Below, in pieces: positions 12,708 through 24,824 of a DNA stretch of 64,000 nucleotides. This DNA is from Amycolatopsis sp. DSM 110486. GTDB lineage: Bacteria > Actinomycetota > Actinomycetes > Mycobacteriales > Pseudonocardiaceae. The position numbers and the translations under genes were made by a program. Under the pieces are notes generated by a model, which worked only from the letters and a program-made list of their open reading frames with translations, had not been told where the DNA came from and did not search any database. The stretch spans positions 4,479,001 through 4,543,000 of the forward strand of contig NZ_CP080519.1 in the NCBI RefSeq assembly GCF_019468465.1, written 5' to 3'. How positions within the stretch are numbered: the stretch's first letter is position 1; each line of letters opens with the position of its first letter.

Positions 12708-13270
12708 CGGTCCTCCTCGTGGTCCCACAGGCGCCGGACGCCGTCGTCGGCGGGGCGAGCCGGGGGAGGCGGCGGGGGAGCGGCCGGGGGCTCGGCGCGG
12801 CGCAGGATGTCGCCGTGTTCGAGGTCTTCGTCCGACAGCCGGCGTGGGGCCGGCTGCGCCTCCGAGGCCTTGGACTTCAGCTCTTCGGCCGTGGTTCCCA
12901 TCGCTTCGGCCTGGGCTTCGAGGACCTGGCCGGACACGTCGAGGCCGAAGGCGGCGCCCACGTGCGCGTCGACGATGCCGGCCTGCTGCACGGCCGCGTC
13001 GGCGACTGCGCGGTGCAGGGTGGAGAGGATGGTGGTGGCCAGCTGCTGCGGCTGCTGGCGCAGGGCCTCGGCCGTGAGGCGGATGTCCTTCACGGAGCCG
13101 CCCGGGCCCGCGACGACGGTCACGGCGCGGTCGGGCGACATCGCCGTCGCCTCGAGCGCGACCACCTCGTCCTGCAGGTCACCGACCTTCGCGAAGTTCG
13201 CCTCGGCCTGTTTGATCTTGCTCTGGAACTTCTCGAACTCGGCGACGAGACGATCCATCTCAGCCGACAC
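12704..13270 (-). CDS. YbaB/EbfC-family protein, first gene of a type VII-associated cluster
   Basis: This 188-residue protein resembles YbaB/EbfC nucleoid-associated proteins. It has an N-terminal coiled coil (MDRLVAEFEKFQSKIKQAE), a central beta segment (AVTVVAGPGGSVKDIRLT) and a second helix. The C-terminal 60 residues are Pro-rich (APPPPPPARPAD) and absent from classical YbaB. The start is GTG 13270, preceded by GAGGGGG. YbaB-like genes often stand next to WXG100/EspC genes in actinomycetes, so a role tied to secretion substrates is as plausible as DNA binding. Its stop overlaps the EspC-like start by 4 nt. Confidence 0.75.
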   Translation of the reverse strand: MSAEMDRLVAEFEKFQSKIKQAEANFAKVGDLQDEVVALEATAMSPDRAVTVVAGPGGSVKDIRLTAEALRQQPQQLATTILSTLHRAVADAAVQQAGIVDAHVGAAFGLDVSGQVLEAQAEAMGTTAEELKSKASEAQPAPRRLSDEDLEHGDILRRAEPPAAPPPPPPARPADDGVRRLWDHEEDR

Positions 13271-13452
13271 GGCGGCCCCCTCACGTGCACGACGGGTGTG
13301 CGGACGTGCGGATTATGCCGCTTCTGTCGCGTTCACGCTGCGAAGTCGTGAATTTTTTCCCGGAAGAGGCGACGGCGCCGCCCTGGTGCCCGGCCGCAAT
13401 CGACAGTCCTTTGTAGACGGCATATATCCGGTGTGGACAGTCCGGAACCGTT

Positions 13453-13941
13453 TCACCCGAGCGGTTTCGAGAACCAGTGCTCCGCGTACTGGTCGTCGTT
13501 GAACGGTTCGACCTCCGTGTACCCGGTCCGCGCGTACAGTGCCCGGGCCTCGACGAGGTCGTGCCGGGTGTCGAGCCGCAGCGTCTCGGCTCCCAGTGAC
13601 CGCGCCGCCTCCTCGGCCGCCGCCACGAGGCGTGCGCCGCCGCCCTGGCCGCGGTGGGCCGGGCGCACGTACACCTTCGTGAGCTCGTTCAGCCCGGGCC
13701 GCACCACGCGCGTGCCGGCGCAGCCGGTCACGGTGCCGTCGGGCAGGCGGGCGATGAGGAACGCGCCGGTCGGGGCGACGAGATCGTCGCCGGGCTCGTC
13801 GGCCAGAACCTGGTCGACCTCCGCTTCCGTGGCCGGTCGGCCCCAGTAACGGCTCGCGACGTCCGTGAGGTACTCGCGCACGATCGCGCGCGCGTCAGGG
13901 TGATCGACGGGCATTTGCGTGATAGTCCAGTTCACGGTCAC
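13453..13941 (-). CDS. GNAT-family N-acetyltransferase
   Basis: A 162-residue acetyl-CoA-dependent acetyltransferase. The acetyl-CoA pyrophosphate-binding motif A is visible as VRPAHRGQGGGARLV near residues 92-106. It follows the beta-strand LTKVYV, and the C-terminal YARTGYTEVEPF is typical of the fold. The start is GTG 13941 (MTVNWTITQM). The substrate cannot be told from sequence. It is transcribed alone, 182 nt upstream (genomically right) of the YbaB-like start, and diverges from the small ORF at 14083. Confidence 0.85.
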   Translation of the reverse strand: MTVNWTITQMPVDHPDARAIVREYLTDVASRYWGRPATEAEVDQVLADEPGDDLVAPTGAFLIARLPDGTVTGCAGTRVVRPGLNELTKVYVRPAHRGQGGGARLVAAAEEAARSLGAETLRLDTRHDLVEARALYARTGYTEVEPFNDDQYAEHWFSKPLG

Positions 13942-13962
13942 GAGATCATCGTGTCCGGTTCG

Positions 13963-14035
13963 TCCACTGGTTAACGGGGAAGTCGATCACCTGGGGAAAG
14001 CGACGTTCCATCCCCGTGTGTCACCCGTTAGTGGA
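13963..14035. promoter_or_regulatory. Imperfect inverted repeat between GNAT gene and small ORF
   Basis: TCCACTGGTTAACGGG at 13963-13978 is mirrored by CCCGTTAGTGGA at 14024-14035, with a 3-nt bulge in one arm. It sits in the divergent spacer, and a TAGCGT -10-like word for the rightward ORF is at 14042-14047. It could be an operator, but this is weak evidence. Confidence 0.3.
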
Positions 14036-14082
14036 AATGGGTAGCGTGCGAGCCGCAGGGAAACCGACTTGAGGAGTGCGTC

Positions 14083-14241
14083 ATGGACGGCAACGGCACC
14101 GCCGACCGGCCTGAAGAGGGGCAGAAGGACACCAAAGGGAGTCACGCCGCGCCTGAGGGGGCCGGCGTCCACCCGCTGATCGACCTGTCGCGCGACCCCC
14201 ACCCGGGGCGGCCCGACCACGCGAAGCCGGACGAGGAATAG
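14083..14241 (+). CDS. Small hydrophilic protein, 52 residues, unknown function
   Basis: ATG 14083 is preceded by GAGGAG at 14071-14076, a strong ribosome-binding site at normal spacing, and the frame runs to TAG at 14239-14241. The product is charged and Pro/Gly/Asp-rich (MDGNGTADRPEEGQ..., then HPLIDLSRDPHPGRPDH). It has no cysteine, signal peptide or membrane segment. It is probably disordered. I do not recognise it. The good ribosome-binding site and isolated position support a real small gene. Confidence 0.5.
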   Translation: MDGNGTADRPEEGQKDTKGSHAAPEGAGVHPLIDLSRDPHPGRPDHAKPDEE

Positions 14242-14611
14242 CCGAGGAATAGGGGGGACGTCCGTCACGTTCTGGATGATGGGTTCTCCGCGCGGCTCTA
14301 GGCGCAGGGCCCTCATCTGGGGTTACGATGGGCGGTCACCGTCAGTTCGGACCCCCCGCCCGGACCGCCCGTCAAGTGGCCGGGTATCTTTGGAGACCGT
14401 GCCCGGCAGGCGTCGGGCCGCTCCGCGTGCCGTACGGCATGAGCGGGGTGCTCGCGCACCCGGTTCACCGGCCTCGTCCACGTGGGGTTCCGACGGAAAA
14501 CCCCTTCGGGAAAGTACCGGTCGAGAGACCGTGACGCGGGCCGACACGCCCGACCGCGGGGGCCGGTGAAGACACGAAGAAGCAGCAAGAACGCGACAGA
14601 AAGCTGGTCCA
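14242..14611 (+). promoter_or_regulatory. rpsL (str operon) leader and promoter region
   Basis: No gene is seen in these 370 nt. Candidate -10 elements are TACGAT at 14324-14329 and TATCTT at 14385-14390, both without a strong -35. Small hairpins are GGGTGC/GCACCC around 14447-14462 and GGTC/GACC around 14519-14530. The 17-mer CGACACGCCCGACCGCG at 14542-14558 also occurs in the rpsJ leader. Confidence 0.45.
14536..14568 (+). promoter_or_regulatory. Shared leader element, copy 1 (rpsL)
   Basis: CGGGC and GCCCG flank a loop CGACAC, followed by ACCG...CGGT around CGGGGGC, so two short tandem hairpins can form about 45 nt before the rpsL start. The core 17-mer (14542-14558) is identical to one ahead of rpsJ. 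Possible RNA-level control of ribosomal protein operons is inference. Confidence 0.45.
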
Positions 14612-14986
14612 TTGCCCACGATCCAGCAGCTGGTCCGCAAGGGCCGCCAGGACAAGGCTGCCAAGCAGAAGACCGCGGCCCTCAAGGGGAGCCCGCAGCG
14701 TCGTGGCGTGTGCACCCGCGTGTACACCACGACCCCGAAGAAGCCGAACTCGGCGCTGCGCAAGGTTGCGCGTGTGAAGCTGACGAGCGGCATCGAGGTC
14801 ACGGCGTACATCCCCGGTGAGGGCCACAACCTGCAGGAGCACTCGATGGTGCTCGTGCGCGGTGGCCGGGTGAAGGACCTGCCGGGCGTTCGCTACAAGA
14901 TCATCCGCGGTTCGCTCGACACCCAGGGTGTGAAGAACCGCAAGCAGGCGCGCAGCCGCTATGGCGCGAAGAAGGAGAAGAGCTAA
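14612..14986 (+). CDS. rpsL: 30S ribosomal protein S12
   Basis: S12, 124 residues, sits at the decoding centre of the 30S subunit. The start is TTG 14612 ([12 protein letters not shown]), a common start for actinobacterial rpsL. The two streptomycin-critical lysines are wild type: K43 in TPKKPNS and K88 before DLPGV. It is the first gene of the str operon. Its TAA stop overlaps the ATG of rpsG by 1 nt (TAATG), indicating coupled translation. Confidence 0.98.
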   Translation: MPTIQQLVRKGRQDKAAKQKTAALKGSPQRRGVCTRVYTTTPKKPNSALRKVARVKLTSGIEVTAYIPGEGHNLQEHSMVLVRGGRVKDLPGVRYKIIRGSLDTQGVKNRKQARSRYGAKKEKS

Positions 14987-15456
14987 TGCCCCGCAAGGGT
15001 CCGGCCCCCAAGCGGCCTCTGATCTCCGACCCGGTCTACGCCTCCCCGCTGGTCACCCAGCTGGTGAACAAGGTGCTGAAGGACGGGAAGCGGTCGCTGG
15101 CCGAGCGCATCGTGTACGGCGCGCTGGAAGGCGCTCGCGAGAAGACCGGCACCGACCCGGTCGTCACGCTGAAGCGCGCGCTCGACAACGTGAAGCCCAC
15201 CATCGAGGTGAAGAGCCGCCGCGTCGGTGGCGCCACCTACCAGGTGCCGATCGAAGTCAAGCCCAACCGCTCCACCACGTTGGCGCTGCGCTGGCTGGTC
15301 TCCTTCTCGCAGGCTCGCCGCGAGAAGACCATGATCGAGCGGCTGCAGAACGAGCTGCTCGACGCGAGCAACGGCCTTGGCGCCAGCGTCAAGCGCCGCG
15401 AAGACACGCACAAGATGGCCGAGTCCAACAAGGCCTTCGCGCACTACCGCTGGTGA
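14986..15456 (+). CDS. rpsG: 30S ribosomal protein S7
   Basis: S7, 156 residues, is the 3' major-domain assembly initiator that binds 16S rRNA and contacts E-site tRNA. The length is exactly that usual for bacteria. Recognisable parts are [11 protein letters not shown] at the N-terminus and the C-terminal [15 protein letters not shown]. In E. coli S7 is the translational repressor of the str operon; whether it acts here is not shown. fusA follows 63 nt later. Confidence 0.98.
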   Translation: MPRKGPAPKRPLISDPVYASPLVTQLVNKVLKDGKRSLAERIVYGALEGAREKTGTDPVVTLKRALDNVKPTIEVKSRRVGGATYQVPIEVKPNRSTTLALRWLVSFSQARREKTMIERLQNELLDASNGLGASVKRREDTHKMAESNKAFAHYRW

Positions 15457-15519
15457 TGACCGCCCGGCTGCCGATCCAAGCCATGCCGGGCCCCACGTTC
15501 GAGACAGGGGAACACTCTC

Positions 15520-17619
<2,100 letters not shown>

Positions 17620-17745
17620 TTCCCCTTCGCTCGCGGGCATAAGGAACACTCCTGAACGTCCGCAGCAAAGACGAGAAACAATCAGCGGTTGGCAGCCACG
17701 CCGGCCGGTGAGCACAAAGCGAAATCAGTCCAGGAGGACATTCCA

Positions 17746-18939
17746 GTGGCGAAGGCGAAGTTCGAGCGGAGCAAGCCGCACGTCAACATCGGGACCATCG
17801 GTCACGTCGACCACGGCAAGACCACGCTGACCGCGGCGATCACCAAGGTTCTGCACGACAAGTACCCGGAGCTCAACGAGTCGCGTGCGTTCGACCAGAT
17901 CGACAACGCGCCCGAAGAGCGCCAGCGCGGTATCACGATCAACATCTCGCACGTCGAGTACCAGACCGAGAAGCGTCACTACGCGCACGTCGACGCCCCC
18001 GGTCACGCGGACTACATCAAGAACATGATCACCGGTGCCGCCCAGATGGACGGTGCGATCCTGGTCGTGGCCGCCACGGACGGCCCGATGCCGCAGACCC
18101 GCGAGCACGTGCTGCTCGCCCGCCAGGTCGGCGTGCCCTACATCGTGGTCGCGCTGAACAAGGCCGACATGGTCGACGACGAGGAGATCCTCGAGCTCGT
18201 CGAACTGGAGGTCCGCGAGCTGCTGTCCTCGCAGGAGTTCCCGGGCGACGACGCGCCGGTCGTGCGCGTCTCGGGCCTGAAGGCTCTCGAGGGCGACGCC
18301 AAGTGGGCCGAGGCTGTCCTCGAGCTCATGACCGCCGTCGACGACAACGTGCCGGACCCGGTGCGTGAGCTCGACAAGCCGTTCCTCATGCCGATCGAGG
18401 ACGTCTTCACCATCACCGGTCGCGGCACCGTCGTCACCGGCCGCGTCGAGCGTGGCGTGGTCAACGTGAACGAAGAGGTCGAGATCGTCGGCATCAAGGA
18501 GAAGTCGACCAAGACGACTGTCACCGGTGTCGAGATGTTCCGCAAGCTGCTGGACCAGGGCCAGGCGGGCGACAACGTCGGCCTCCTCGTCCGCGGTATC
18601 AAGCGCGAGGACGTCGAGCGCGGCCAGGTCGTCGTGAAGCCGGGTACCACCACCCCGCACACCGACTTCGAGGGCCGGGTCTACATCCTGTCGAAGGACG
18701 AGGGTGGTCGTCACACCCCGTTCTTCAACAACTACCGCCCGCAGTTCTACTTCCGCACCACTGACGTGACCGGCGTCGTGACCCTCCCCGAGGGCACCGA
18801 GATGGTCATGCCGGGCGACAACACCGACATTTCGGTGGCGCTGATCCAGCCCATCGCCATGGACGTGAACCTGCGCTTCGCGATTCGCGAGGGCGGCCGC
18901 ACCGTGGGTGCGGGTCAGGTCACCAAGATCATCAAGTGA
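17746..18939 (+). CDS. tuf: Elongation factor Tu
   Basis: EF-Tu, 397 residues, delivers aminoacyl-tRNA to the ribosomal A site. The start is GTG 17746 ([14 protein letters not shown]), placed by the CAGGAGGAC ribosome-binding site at about 17731-17739. An in-frame codon at 17689 would add 19 non-conserved residues. Motifs are [10 protein letters not shown] (K25), DAPGHADY and NKADMV. The C-terminus [15 protein letters not shown] is the elfamycin-binding surface and looks ordinary. It is last in the str operon and followed by a hairpin terminator. Confidence 0.98.
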   Translation: MAKAKFERSKPHVNIGTIGHVDHGKTTLTAAITKVLHDKYPELNESRAFDQIDNAPEERQRGITINISHVEYQTEKRHYAHVDAPGHADYIKNMITGAAQMDGAILVVAATDGPMPQTREHVLLARQVGVPYIVVALNKADMVDDEEILELVELEVRELLSSQEFPGDDAPVVRVSGLKALEGDAKWAEAVLELMTAVDDNVPDPVRELDKPFLMPIEDVFTITGRGTVVTGRVERGVVNVNEEVEIVGIKEKSTKTTVTGVEMFRKLLDQGQAGDNVGLLVRGIKREDVERGQVVVKPGTTTPHTDFEGRVYILSKDEGGRHTPFFNNYRPQFYFRTTDVTGVVTLPEGTEMVMPGDNTDISVALIQPIAMDVNLRFAIREGGRTVGAGQVTKIIK

Positions 18940-18943
18940 TTTC

Positions 18944-18986
18944 GACGCCCTTGACCGGGCTACTACACCCCCCGGTCAAGGGCGTC
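18944..18986 (+). terminator. str operon terminator
   Basis: GACGCCCTTGACCGG at 18944-18958 pairs perfectly over 15 bp with CCGGTCAAGGGCGTC at 18972-18986 around a 13-nt loop. It starts 4 nt after the tuf stop. There is no U tract, as is common for actinobacterial terminators. Confidence 0.8.
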
Positions 18987-19363
18987 AACTCACGTGTGCG
19001 ACACTATTCAGGTTGCTCGTCCCGGGGCGGCCGAATCCTCGAGTTGTTCGATTGACTCACGGGGTTCCGGCCGCCCCTGTACGAGTGGCCACGGTCCGTC
19101 CAGCTCTTCCTTCGGGGTGAGGCTAGCGGGCAAAGGCCAAGTGGCCGGCGGTGCTTGCAGTTGATGCGGCGCGGCGGGCTCGCGGCCTCCTCACGTTGAG
19201 GAAGACCAGGCAGGACGATCCCACGGGATCCGTCTGTGCGTCGGGCGCGACACGCCCGACCGCGTGGACCGGGGACAGGGCCGTTGAACTGCTGAAACCG
19301 GGGCCTCAGGCCCGGGTTGACGAGACAAAGCGGCACGAGACGACGAAGGAACGAGCAGCCACC
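18987..19363 (+). promoter_or_regulatory. S10 operon leader and promoter region
   Basis: No gene is seen between the tuf terminator and rpsJ. The stretch contains the leader element shared with rpsL (19241-19275) and a GGGGCCTCAGGCCC hairpin near 19299-19314. I could not assign a convincing promoter. Confidence 0.45.
19241..19275 (+). promoter_or_regulatory. Shared leader element, copy 2 (rpsJ)
   Basis: TCGGGCG and CGCCCGA form a perfect 7-bp stem around a CGACA loop at 19241-19259. A second short stem-loop follows, CCG-CGTGGAC-CGG. The core CGACACGCCCGACCGCG at 19248-19264 is identical to the copy at 14542-14558 before rpsL. The element ends about 90 nt before the rpsJ start. Confidence 0.5.
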
Positions 19364-19669
19364 ATGGCGGGACAGAAGATCCGCATCCGGCTCAAGGCCT
19401 ACGACCACGAGGCGATCGACACCTCGGCGCGCAAGATCGTGGAGACGGTCACGCGCACCGGTGCCCGTGTTGTCGGGCCGGTGCCGCTGCCCACCGAGAA
19501 GAACGTTTACTGCGTCATCCGCTCGCCGCACAAGTACAAGGACTCGCGCGAGCACTTCGAGATGCGCACGCACAAGCGTCTGATCGACATCCTCGACCCG
19601 ACGCCGAAGACGGTCGACGCGCTCATGCGCATCGACCTGCCGGCGAGCGTCGACGTCAACATCCAGTAG
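19364..19669 (+). CDS. rpsJ: 30S ribosomal protein S10 (NusE)
   Basis: S10, 101 residues, is a 30S head protein and also the NusE antitermination factor. ATG 19364 gives [19 protein letters not shown], the canonical N-terminus and length. The open frame continues upstream to 19151, but that extension is not conserved S10 sequence. It is the first gene of the S10 operon. Confidence 0.98.
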   Translation: MAGQKIRIRLKAYDHEAIDTSARKIVETVTRTGARVVGPVPLPTEKNVYCVIRSPHKYKDSREHFEMRTHKRLIDILDPTPKTVDALMRIDLPASVDVNIQ

Positions 19670-19700
19670 CGGCTGGCGAGCGGCGGAGAGTAAGAGACTC

Positions 19701-20357
19701 ATGTCTGACAGGCAGATGAAGGGCATCCTGGGCACCAAGCTCGGCATGACCCAGGTCTTCGACGAGCAGAACCGGGTTGTCCCGGTCACCGTCGTGAAGG
19801 CCGGTCCGAACGTGGTCACCCAGGTTCGGACCCAGGACAAGGACGGCTATGCGGCCGTGCAGCTGGCTTTCGGTGCGGTCGACCCGCGCCGGGTGAACAA
19901 GCCGCGCACCGGCCACTTCGACAAGGCGGGCGTGACCCCGCGGCGCTTCCTCGCCGAGCTGCGTACCACCGACGCGGACACCTACGAGGTCGGTCAGGAG
20001 ATCACCGCTGAGGTGTTCGCCGCCGGCGTCGAGGTCGACGTCACGGGTACCAGCAAGGGCAAGGGCTACGCCGGTGTCATGAAGCGCCACGGCTTCAAGG
20101 GCCAGGGCGCGAGCCACGGTGCTCAGGCCGTGCACCGCAAGCCGGGTTCCATCGGTGGCTGCGCCACCCCCGGCCGCGTCTTCAAGGGCCTGCGCATGGC
20201 GGGCCGGATGGGCTCCGACCGGGTCACCACGCAGGGTCTGACCGTGCACGCGGTGCGTGCCGAAGACGGCCTGCTGCTGATCAAGGGCGCGGTGCCCGGT
20301 CCCAAGGGCGGCCTGCTGTTCGTGCGCAGCGCCGCGAAGGGTGGTAACTCCGAATGA
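19701..20357 (+). CDS. rplC: 50S ribosomal protein L3
   Basis: L3, 218 residues, is an early 50S assembly protein whose loop reaches the peptidyl-transferase centre. Conserved segments are [14 protein letters not shown] at the N-terminus and [15 protein letters not shown] in the central loop. Its end overlaps the rplD ATG by 4 nt (ATGA). Confidence 0.98.
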   Translation: MSDRQMKGILGTKLGMTQVFDEQNRVVPVTVVKAGPNVVTQVRTQDKDGYAAVQLAFGAVDPRRVNKPRTGHFDKAGVTPRRFLAELRTTDADTYEVGQEITAEVFAAGVEVDVTGTSKGKGYAGVMKRHGFKGQGASHGAQAVHRKPGSIGGCATPGRVFKGLRMAGRMGSDRVTTQGLTVHAVRAEDGLLLIKGAVPGPKGGLLFVRSAAKGGNSE

Positions 20358-21043
20358 CAAGCGTCGAGCTGAAGACCCCGGCCGGTAAAGCCGACGGCAC
20401 GGTCGACCTCCCCGCGGAGATCTTCGACGTGCAGGCCAACATCGCGCTGATGCACCAGGTCGTGATCGGCCAGCTGGCCGCCGCGCGCCAGGGCACGCAC
20501 GACACGAAGACCCGTGGTGAGGTCTCCGGTGGCGGCAAGAAGCCGTACCGGCAGAAGGGCACCGGTCGTGCCCGCCAGGGTTCGACCCGCGCGCCGCAGT
20601 TCGCCGGCGGTGGCGTCGTCCACGGCCCCACGCCGCGTGACTACACGCAGCGCACCCCGAAGAAGATGAAGGCCGCCGCTCTGCGTGGCGCCCTCTCCGA
20701 CCGGGCTCGCGCCGGCCAGCTGCACGTCGTGACCGAACTGGTCACCGGCGAAAAGCCGTCGACCAAGGCTGCCAAGACCGCGATCGCCGCCGTGACGCAG
20801 GCGAAGCGCGTGCTCGTGGTGCTGCACCGGGCCGACGAGCTCAGCTGGGTCTCCCTGCGGAACCTCCCCGAGATCCACATTCTCTGGGCGGACCAGCTCA
20901 ACACCTACGACGTGCTGGTCAACGACGACGTCGTGTTCACCAAGGCCGCGTACGACGCGTTCGTCGCAGGCCCCGCCAGTGGCAAGGCCGTCAAGGCCTC
21001 CGCTCGGTCGGGCGAAGTTTCGGAAGGGAGTGACGAGAAGTGA
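20354..21043 (+). CDS. rplD: 50S ribosomal protein L4
   Basis: L4, 229 residues, lines the exit tunnel. The macrolide-sensitive loop [15 protein letters not shown] is intact and of normal length. In E. coli L4 also represses its own S10 operon; no comparable leader structure was identified here. The stop overlaps the GTG start of rplW by 4 nt. A Ser/Lys-rich tail of about 20 residues extends the usual C-terminus. Confidence 0.98.
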   Translation: MTSVELKTPAGKADGTVDLPAEIFDVQANIALMHQVVIGQLAAARQGTHDTKTRGEVSGGGKKPYRQKGTGRARQGSTRAPQFAGGGVVHGPTPRDYTQRTPKKMKAAALRGALSDRARAGQLHVVTELVTGEKPSTKAAKTAIAAVTQAKRVLVVLHRADELSWVSLRNLPEIHILWADQLNTYDVLVNDDVVFTKAAYDAFVAGPASGKAVKASARSGEVSEGSDEK

Positions 21044-21351
21044 GCTCGGTCGCCATTCCGGACCACCGCGACATCCTGCTCGCGCCGGTCATCTCCGAGA
21101 AGTCCTACGGGCTGCTCGAGGACCACAAGTACACGTTCATCGTCCGCCCGGACGCCAACAAGACCCAGATCAAGATCGCGGTCGAGAAGGTGTTCGGTGT
21201 CAAGGTGGTCAGCGTCAACACGGCCAACCGTCAGGGCAAGCGGAAGCGGACTCGCGCAGGCTTCGGCAAGCGCAAGGACACCAAGCGCGCCATCGTGACT
21301 CTTTCGCCTGAAAGCAAGGCGATCGAGATCTTCGGCGGACCCACCGCGTAA
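21040..21351 (+). CDS. rplW: 50S ribosomal protein L23
   Basis: L23, 103 residues, lies at the tunnel exit, where SRP and trigger factor dock. GTG 21040 overlaps the rplD stop (GTGA), which fixes the start as [23 protein letters not shown] and [15 protein letters not shown] are characteristic. Confidence 0.97.
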   Translation: MSSVAIPDHRDILLAPVISEKSYGLLEDHKYTFIVRPDANKTQIKIAVEKVFGVKVVSVNTANRQGKRKRTRAGFGKRKDTKRAIVTLSPESKAIEIFGGPTA

Positions 21352-21366
21352 AGGACTGAGCTGACA

Positions 21367-22203
21367 ATGGGCATCCGCAAGTACAAGCCGACGACCCCGG
21401 GTCGTCGCGGTTCGAGCGTCTCGGACTTCGCCGAGATCACCCGCTCCACGCCGGAGAAGTCGCTGCTGCGTCCGCTGAGCGGTTCGGGCGGTCGTAACTC
21501 GTCGGGCAAGATCACCACCCGTCACAAGGGTGGCGGCCACAAGCGCGCCTACCGCGTCATCGACTTCCGTCGTAACGACAAGGACGGCGTGCCGGCCAAG
21601 GTCGCGCACATCGAGTACGACCCCAACCGCACCGCGCGCATCGCGCTCCTGCACTACGCCGACGGCGAGAAGCGCTACATCATCGCGCCGGACAAGCTGA
21701 AGCAGGGCGACACCGTCGAGAACGGCCCTCGCGCCGACATCAAGCCGGGTAACAACCTGCCGCTGCGCAACATCCCGGTCGGCACCGTGGTCCACGCGAT
21801 CGAGCTCCGCCCCGGTGGCGGCGCGAAGATGGCGCGCTCCGCCGGCGCCAAGGTGCAGCTGGTGGCCAAGGACGGGCCTTACGCCCAGCTCCGGCTGCCC
21901 TCGGGCGAGATCCGCAACGTCGACGTGCGCAACCGCGCGACCGTCGGCGAGGTGGGCAACTCCGAGCACGGCAACATCAACTGGGGCAAGGCGGGTCGTA
22001 ACCGCTGGCGCGGCAAGCGCCCCACCGTCCGTGGTGTCGTCATGAACCCGGTCGACCACCCGCACGGTGGTGGTGAGGGTAAGACCTCCGGTGGTCGCCA
22101 CCCGGTGAACCCGAACGGTAAGCCCGAGGGCCGCACGCGTCGCCGCAAGGCAAGTGACGCGATGATCGTCCGCCGCCGCCGTACCGGCAAGAACAAGCGC
22201 TGA
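21367..22203 (+). CDS. rplB: 50S ribosomal protein L2
   Basis: L2, 278 residues, is needed for subunit association and peptidyl transfer. The signature [13 protein letters not shown] near residue 220 carries the conserved histidine. The N-terminus is [14 protein letters not shown] and the C-terminus is strongly basic, both normal. Confidence 0.98.
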   Translation: MGIRKYKPTTPGRRGSSVSDFAEITRSTPEKSLLRPLSGSGGRNSSGKITTRHKGGGHKRAYRVIDFRRNDKDGVPAKVAHIEYDPNRTARIALLHYADGEKRYIIAPDKLKQGDTVENGPRADIKPGNNLPLRNIPVGTVVHAIELRPGGGAKMARSAGAKVQLVAKDGPYAQLRLPSGEIRNVDVRNRATVGEVGNSEHGNINWGKAGRNRWRGKRPTVRGVVMNPVDHPHGGGEGKTSGGRHPVNPNGKPEGRTRRRKASDAMIVRRRRTGKNKR

Positions 22204-22221
22204 GCAGGGAGGTAGAAGAAC

Positions 22222-22503
<282 letters not shown>

Positions 22504-22534
22504 GCGGGCACGAAACAAGACAAGGGAAGTAGCG

Positions 22535-22954
22535 ATGAACGCCCAGAACGACGCGACGGTCGAGGCTCTGCCTACGGCTTACGCGCGGGCTCGCTTCGTC
22601 CGGGACTCGCCGACCAAGGTGCGCCGGGTGATCGAGCTCATCAAGGGACGTAGCGCCGCCGACGCCTTGGCCGTGCTCCGGTTCGCCCCCCAGGCGGCCA
22701 GCGAGCCGGTCGCGAAGGTGCTCGCCAGTGCCGTGGCCAACGCCGAGAACAACCTTCAGCTCGACCCGGAGACGCTCTGGGTCAAGAACGCGTACGCCGA
22801 CGAGGGCCCGACCCTCAAGCGCATCCGCCCGCGGGCCCAGGGCCGCGCGTACCGGATCCGCAAGCGGACCAGCCACATCACCGTCGAGGTGGAGTCGCGT
22901 CCGAAGGCCGACGTGAAGAAGGCGCAGAGCAAGAAGAAGGCAGGTGGCCGGTAG
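22535..22954 (+). CDS. rplV: 50S ribosomal protein L22
   Basis: L22, 139 residues, contributes the tunnel constriction through its long beta hairpin ([18 protein letters not shown]), which looks intact. A Lys-rich tail ([12 protein letters not shown]) extends past the usual end. Its TAG overlaps the GTG start of rpsC by 1 nt. Confidence 0.97.
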   Translation: MNAQNDATVEALPTAYARARFVRDSPTKVRRVIELIKGRSAADALAVLRFAPQAASEPVAKVLASAVANAENNLQLDPETLWVKNAYADEGPTLKRIRPRAQGRAYRIRKRTSHITVEVESRPKADVKKAQSKKKAGGR

Positions 22955-23808
22955 TGGGCCAGAAGATCAACCCGCACGGCTTCCGCCTGGGTATCACCAC
23001 GGACTGGAAGTCGCGCTGGTACGCCGACAAGCAGTACTCGGAGTACGTGGCCGAGGACGTGAAGATCCGCAAGCTGCTGTCCACGGGCATGGAGCGCGCC
23101 GGCATCTCCAAGGTCGAGATCGAGCGCACCCGTGACCGCGTTCGCGTCGACATCCACACCGCCCGGCCGGGCATCGTCATCGGCCGTCGTGGTGCGGAGG
23201 CCGACCGGATCCGTGGCGCGCTGGAGAAGCTGACCGCCAAGCAGGTCCAGCTGAACATCCTCGAGGTCAAGAACCCCGAGTCCGACGCCCAGCTCGTTGC
23301 GCAGGGTGTCGCGGAGCAGCTGAGCAACCGCGTGGCGTTCCGCCGCGCGATGCGCAAGGCGATCCAGACCTCCATGCGTTCGCCGCAGGTCAAGGGCATT
23401 CGCGTGCAGTGCGGCGGTCGTCTCGGCGGTGCCGAGATGTCCCGCTCCGAGCACTACCGCGACGGCCGGGTTCCGCTGCACACGCTGCGTGCCGACATCG
23501 ACTACGGCTTCTTCGAGGCCAAGACGACGTTCGGTCGCATCGGCGTGAAGGTGTGGATCTACAAGGGCGAGCTGGTGGGTGGCCTCAAGGCCCGCGAGGC
23601 GCGCGACGCCGCCGCGGCTGCCGAGCGGGCCCCGCGCCGCGACCGCGGTGACCGTCCGTCTCGCCCGCGCCGCTCCGGCGCCTCGGGCACGACGGCGACC
23701 TCGACCGAAGCCGGTCGCGCTGCTGCCGCCGCGAAGAACGAAGACGCGGCACCCGTGGCGACCGAGGCGGCCCCGGCTGCCGAGACCGCAGAAAAGACGG
23801 AGGGCTGA
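22954..23808 (+). CDS. rpsC: 30S ribosomal protein S3, with extended C-terminus
   Basis: S3, 284 residues, at the mRNA entry channel. It starts at GTG 22954 ([14 protein letters not shown]). The KH domain loop [11 protein letters not shown] is present. After about residue 215 comes a tail of about 65 residues rich in Ala, Arg and Glu ([18 protein letters not shown], then an Ala/Glu-rich end). It is longer than in E. coli S3 (about 233 residues) and probably disordered. Confidence 0.97.
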   Translation: MGQKINPHGFRLGITTDWKSRWYADKQYSEYVAEDVKIRKLLSTGMERAGISKVEIERTRDRVRVDIHTARPGIVIGRRGAEADRIRGALEKLTAKQVQLNILEVKNPESDAQLVAQGVAEQLSNRVAFRRAMRKAIQTSMRSPQVKGIRVQCGGRLGGAEMSRSEHYRDGRVPLHTLRADIDYGFFEAKTTFGRIGVKVWIYKGELVGGLKAREARDAAAAAERAPRRDRGDRPSRPRRSGASGTTATSTEAGRAAAAAKNEDAAPVATEAAPAAETAEKTEG

Positions 23809-23811
23809 GAC

Positions 23812-24231
23812 GTGCTCATCCCACGCAGGGTCAAGCACCGGAAGCAGCACTCCCCGAAGCGCCACGGCGCCGCCAAGGGCGGTACGAAGGTCAGCTTCGG
23901 CGAGTACGGCATCCAGGCGCTTGAGCACAGCTACGTGACGAACCGGCAGATCGAGTCCGCTCGTATCGCCATGACCCGTCACATCAAGCGTGGCGGCAAG
24001 GTGTGGACGACCATCTACCCGGACCGCCCGCTGACCAAGAAGCCGGCGGAAACCCGCATGGGTTCCGGTAAGGGTTCGCCCGAGTGGTGGATCGCCAACG
24101 TGAAGCCGGGTCGCGTGATGTTCGAGATCTCGTTCCCGAACGAGGAGACCGCCCGTGAGGCGCTCCGTCGCGCGATCCACAAGCTGCCCATGAAGTGCCG
24201 CATCGTGACCCGTGAAGGTGGTGAGTTCTGA
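23812..24231 (+). CDS. rplP: 50S ribosomal protein L16
   Basis: L16, 139 residues, organises the A-site side of the peptidyl-transferase centre. GTG 23812 gives [15 protein letters not shown], the standard start. [18 protein letters not shown] is diagnostic. The stop overlaps the ATG of rpmC by 1 nt (TGATG). Confidence 0.98.
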   Translation: MLIPRRVKHRKQHSPKRHGAAKGGTKVSFGEYGIQALEHSYVTNRQIESARIAMTRHIKRGGKVWTTIYPDRPLTKKPAETRMGSGKGSPEWWIANVKPGRVMFEISFPNEETAREALRRAIHKLPMKCRIVTREGGEF

Positions 24232-24476
24232 TGGCCAACGGCGCCGCCCAGGCTTCGGAGCTTCGTGAGCTCACCGCGGAAGAGCTCGTGCTGCGTCTGA
24301 AGGAATACAAGGAGGAGCTCTTCAACCTCCGCTTCCAGATGGCGACCGGGCAGCTGGACAACAACCGTCGGCTGCGCACCGTCCGTACGGACATCGCGCG
24401 GATCTACACGGTCATGCGTGAGCGTGAGCTCGGCCTGTCCGTGGCCCCCGACAGCGAGAGTGAAGGTGCCGCATGA
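24231..24476 (+). CDS. rpmC: 50S ribosomal protein L29
   Basis: L29, 81 residues, is a two-helix protein near the tunnel exit. [20 protein letters not shown] and [14 protein letters not shown] are diagnostic. A short acidic tail (SESEGAA) is common in actinobacteria. It overlaps rpsQ by 4 nt (ATGA). Confidence 0.97.
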   Translation: MANGAAQASELRELTAEELVLRLKEYKEELFNLRFQMATGQLDNNRRLRTVRTDIARIYTVMRERELGLSVAPDSESEGAA

Positions 24477-24751
24477 GCGAGCCCACCACCGAGAAGCTCG
24501 CGCGTAACTACCGCAAGGTGCGCGAGGGCTACGTCGTCTCGGACAAGATGGACAAGACGATCGTGGTCGAGCTCGAGGACCGCAAGAAGCACCCGCGCTA
24601 CTCGAAGGTTCTGCGCAGCACCACCAAGGTCAAGGTGCACGACGAGAACAACGAGGCGGGCGTGGGCGACCGGGTCACCCTGATGGAGACCCGGCCGCTG
24701 TCGGCGACGAAGCGCTGGCGCCTCGTGCAGGTCGTGGAGAAGGCCAAGTAA
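24473..24751 (+). CDS. rpsQ: 30S ribosomal protein S17
   Basis: S17, 92 residues, is a primary 16S-binding OB-fold protein. Conserved segments are [18 protein letters not shown] and [13 protein letters not shown]. The start ATG 24473 overlaps the rpmC stop. A 73-nt gap then separates it from rplN, a usual break between the S10 and spc gene sets. Confidence 0.97.
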   Translation: MSEPTTEKLARNYRKVREGYVVSDKMDKTIVVELEDRKKHPRYSKVLRSTTKVKVHDENNEAGVGDRVTLMETRPLSATKRWRLVQVVEKAK

Positions 24752-24824
24752 GCAGGGCTCTTCGGAGTCCTTGGTTCCGCAAGGCTCGCGCGAGCGAGAA
24801 CCAGCGCGACATACAGGAGTTGAC

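Noticed and set aside
14083..14241. Lanthipeptide or other modified-peptide precursor
   Set aside because: No Cys and no modification or export enzymes nearby.
19151..19363. N-terminal extension of S10
   Set aside because: Not conserved S10 sequence; includes the leader hairpins; the ATG at 19364 gives the exact family length.
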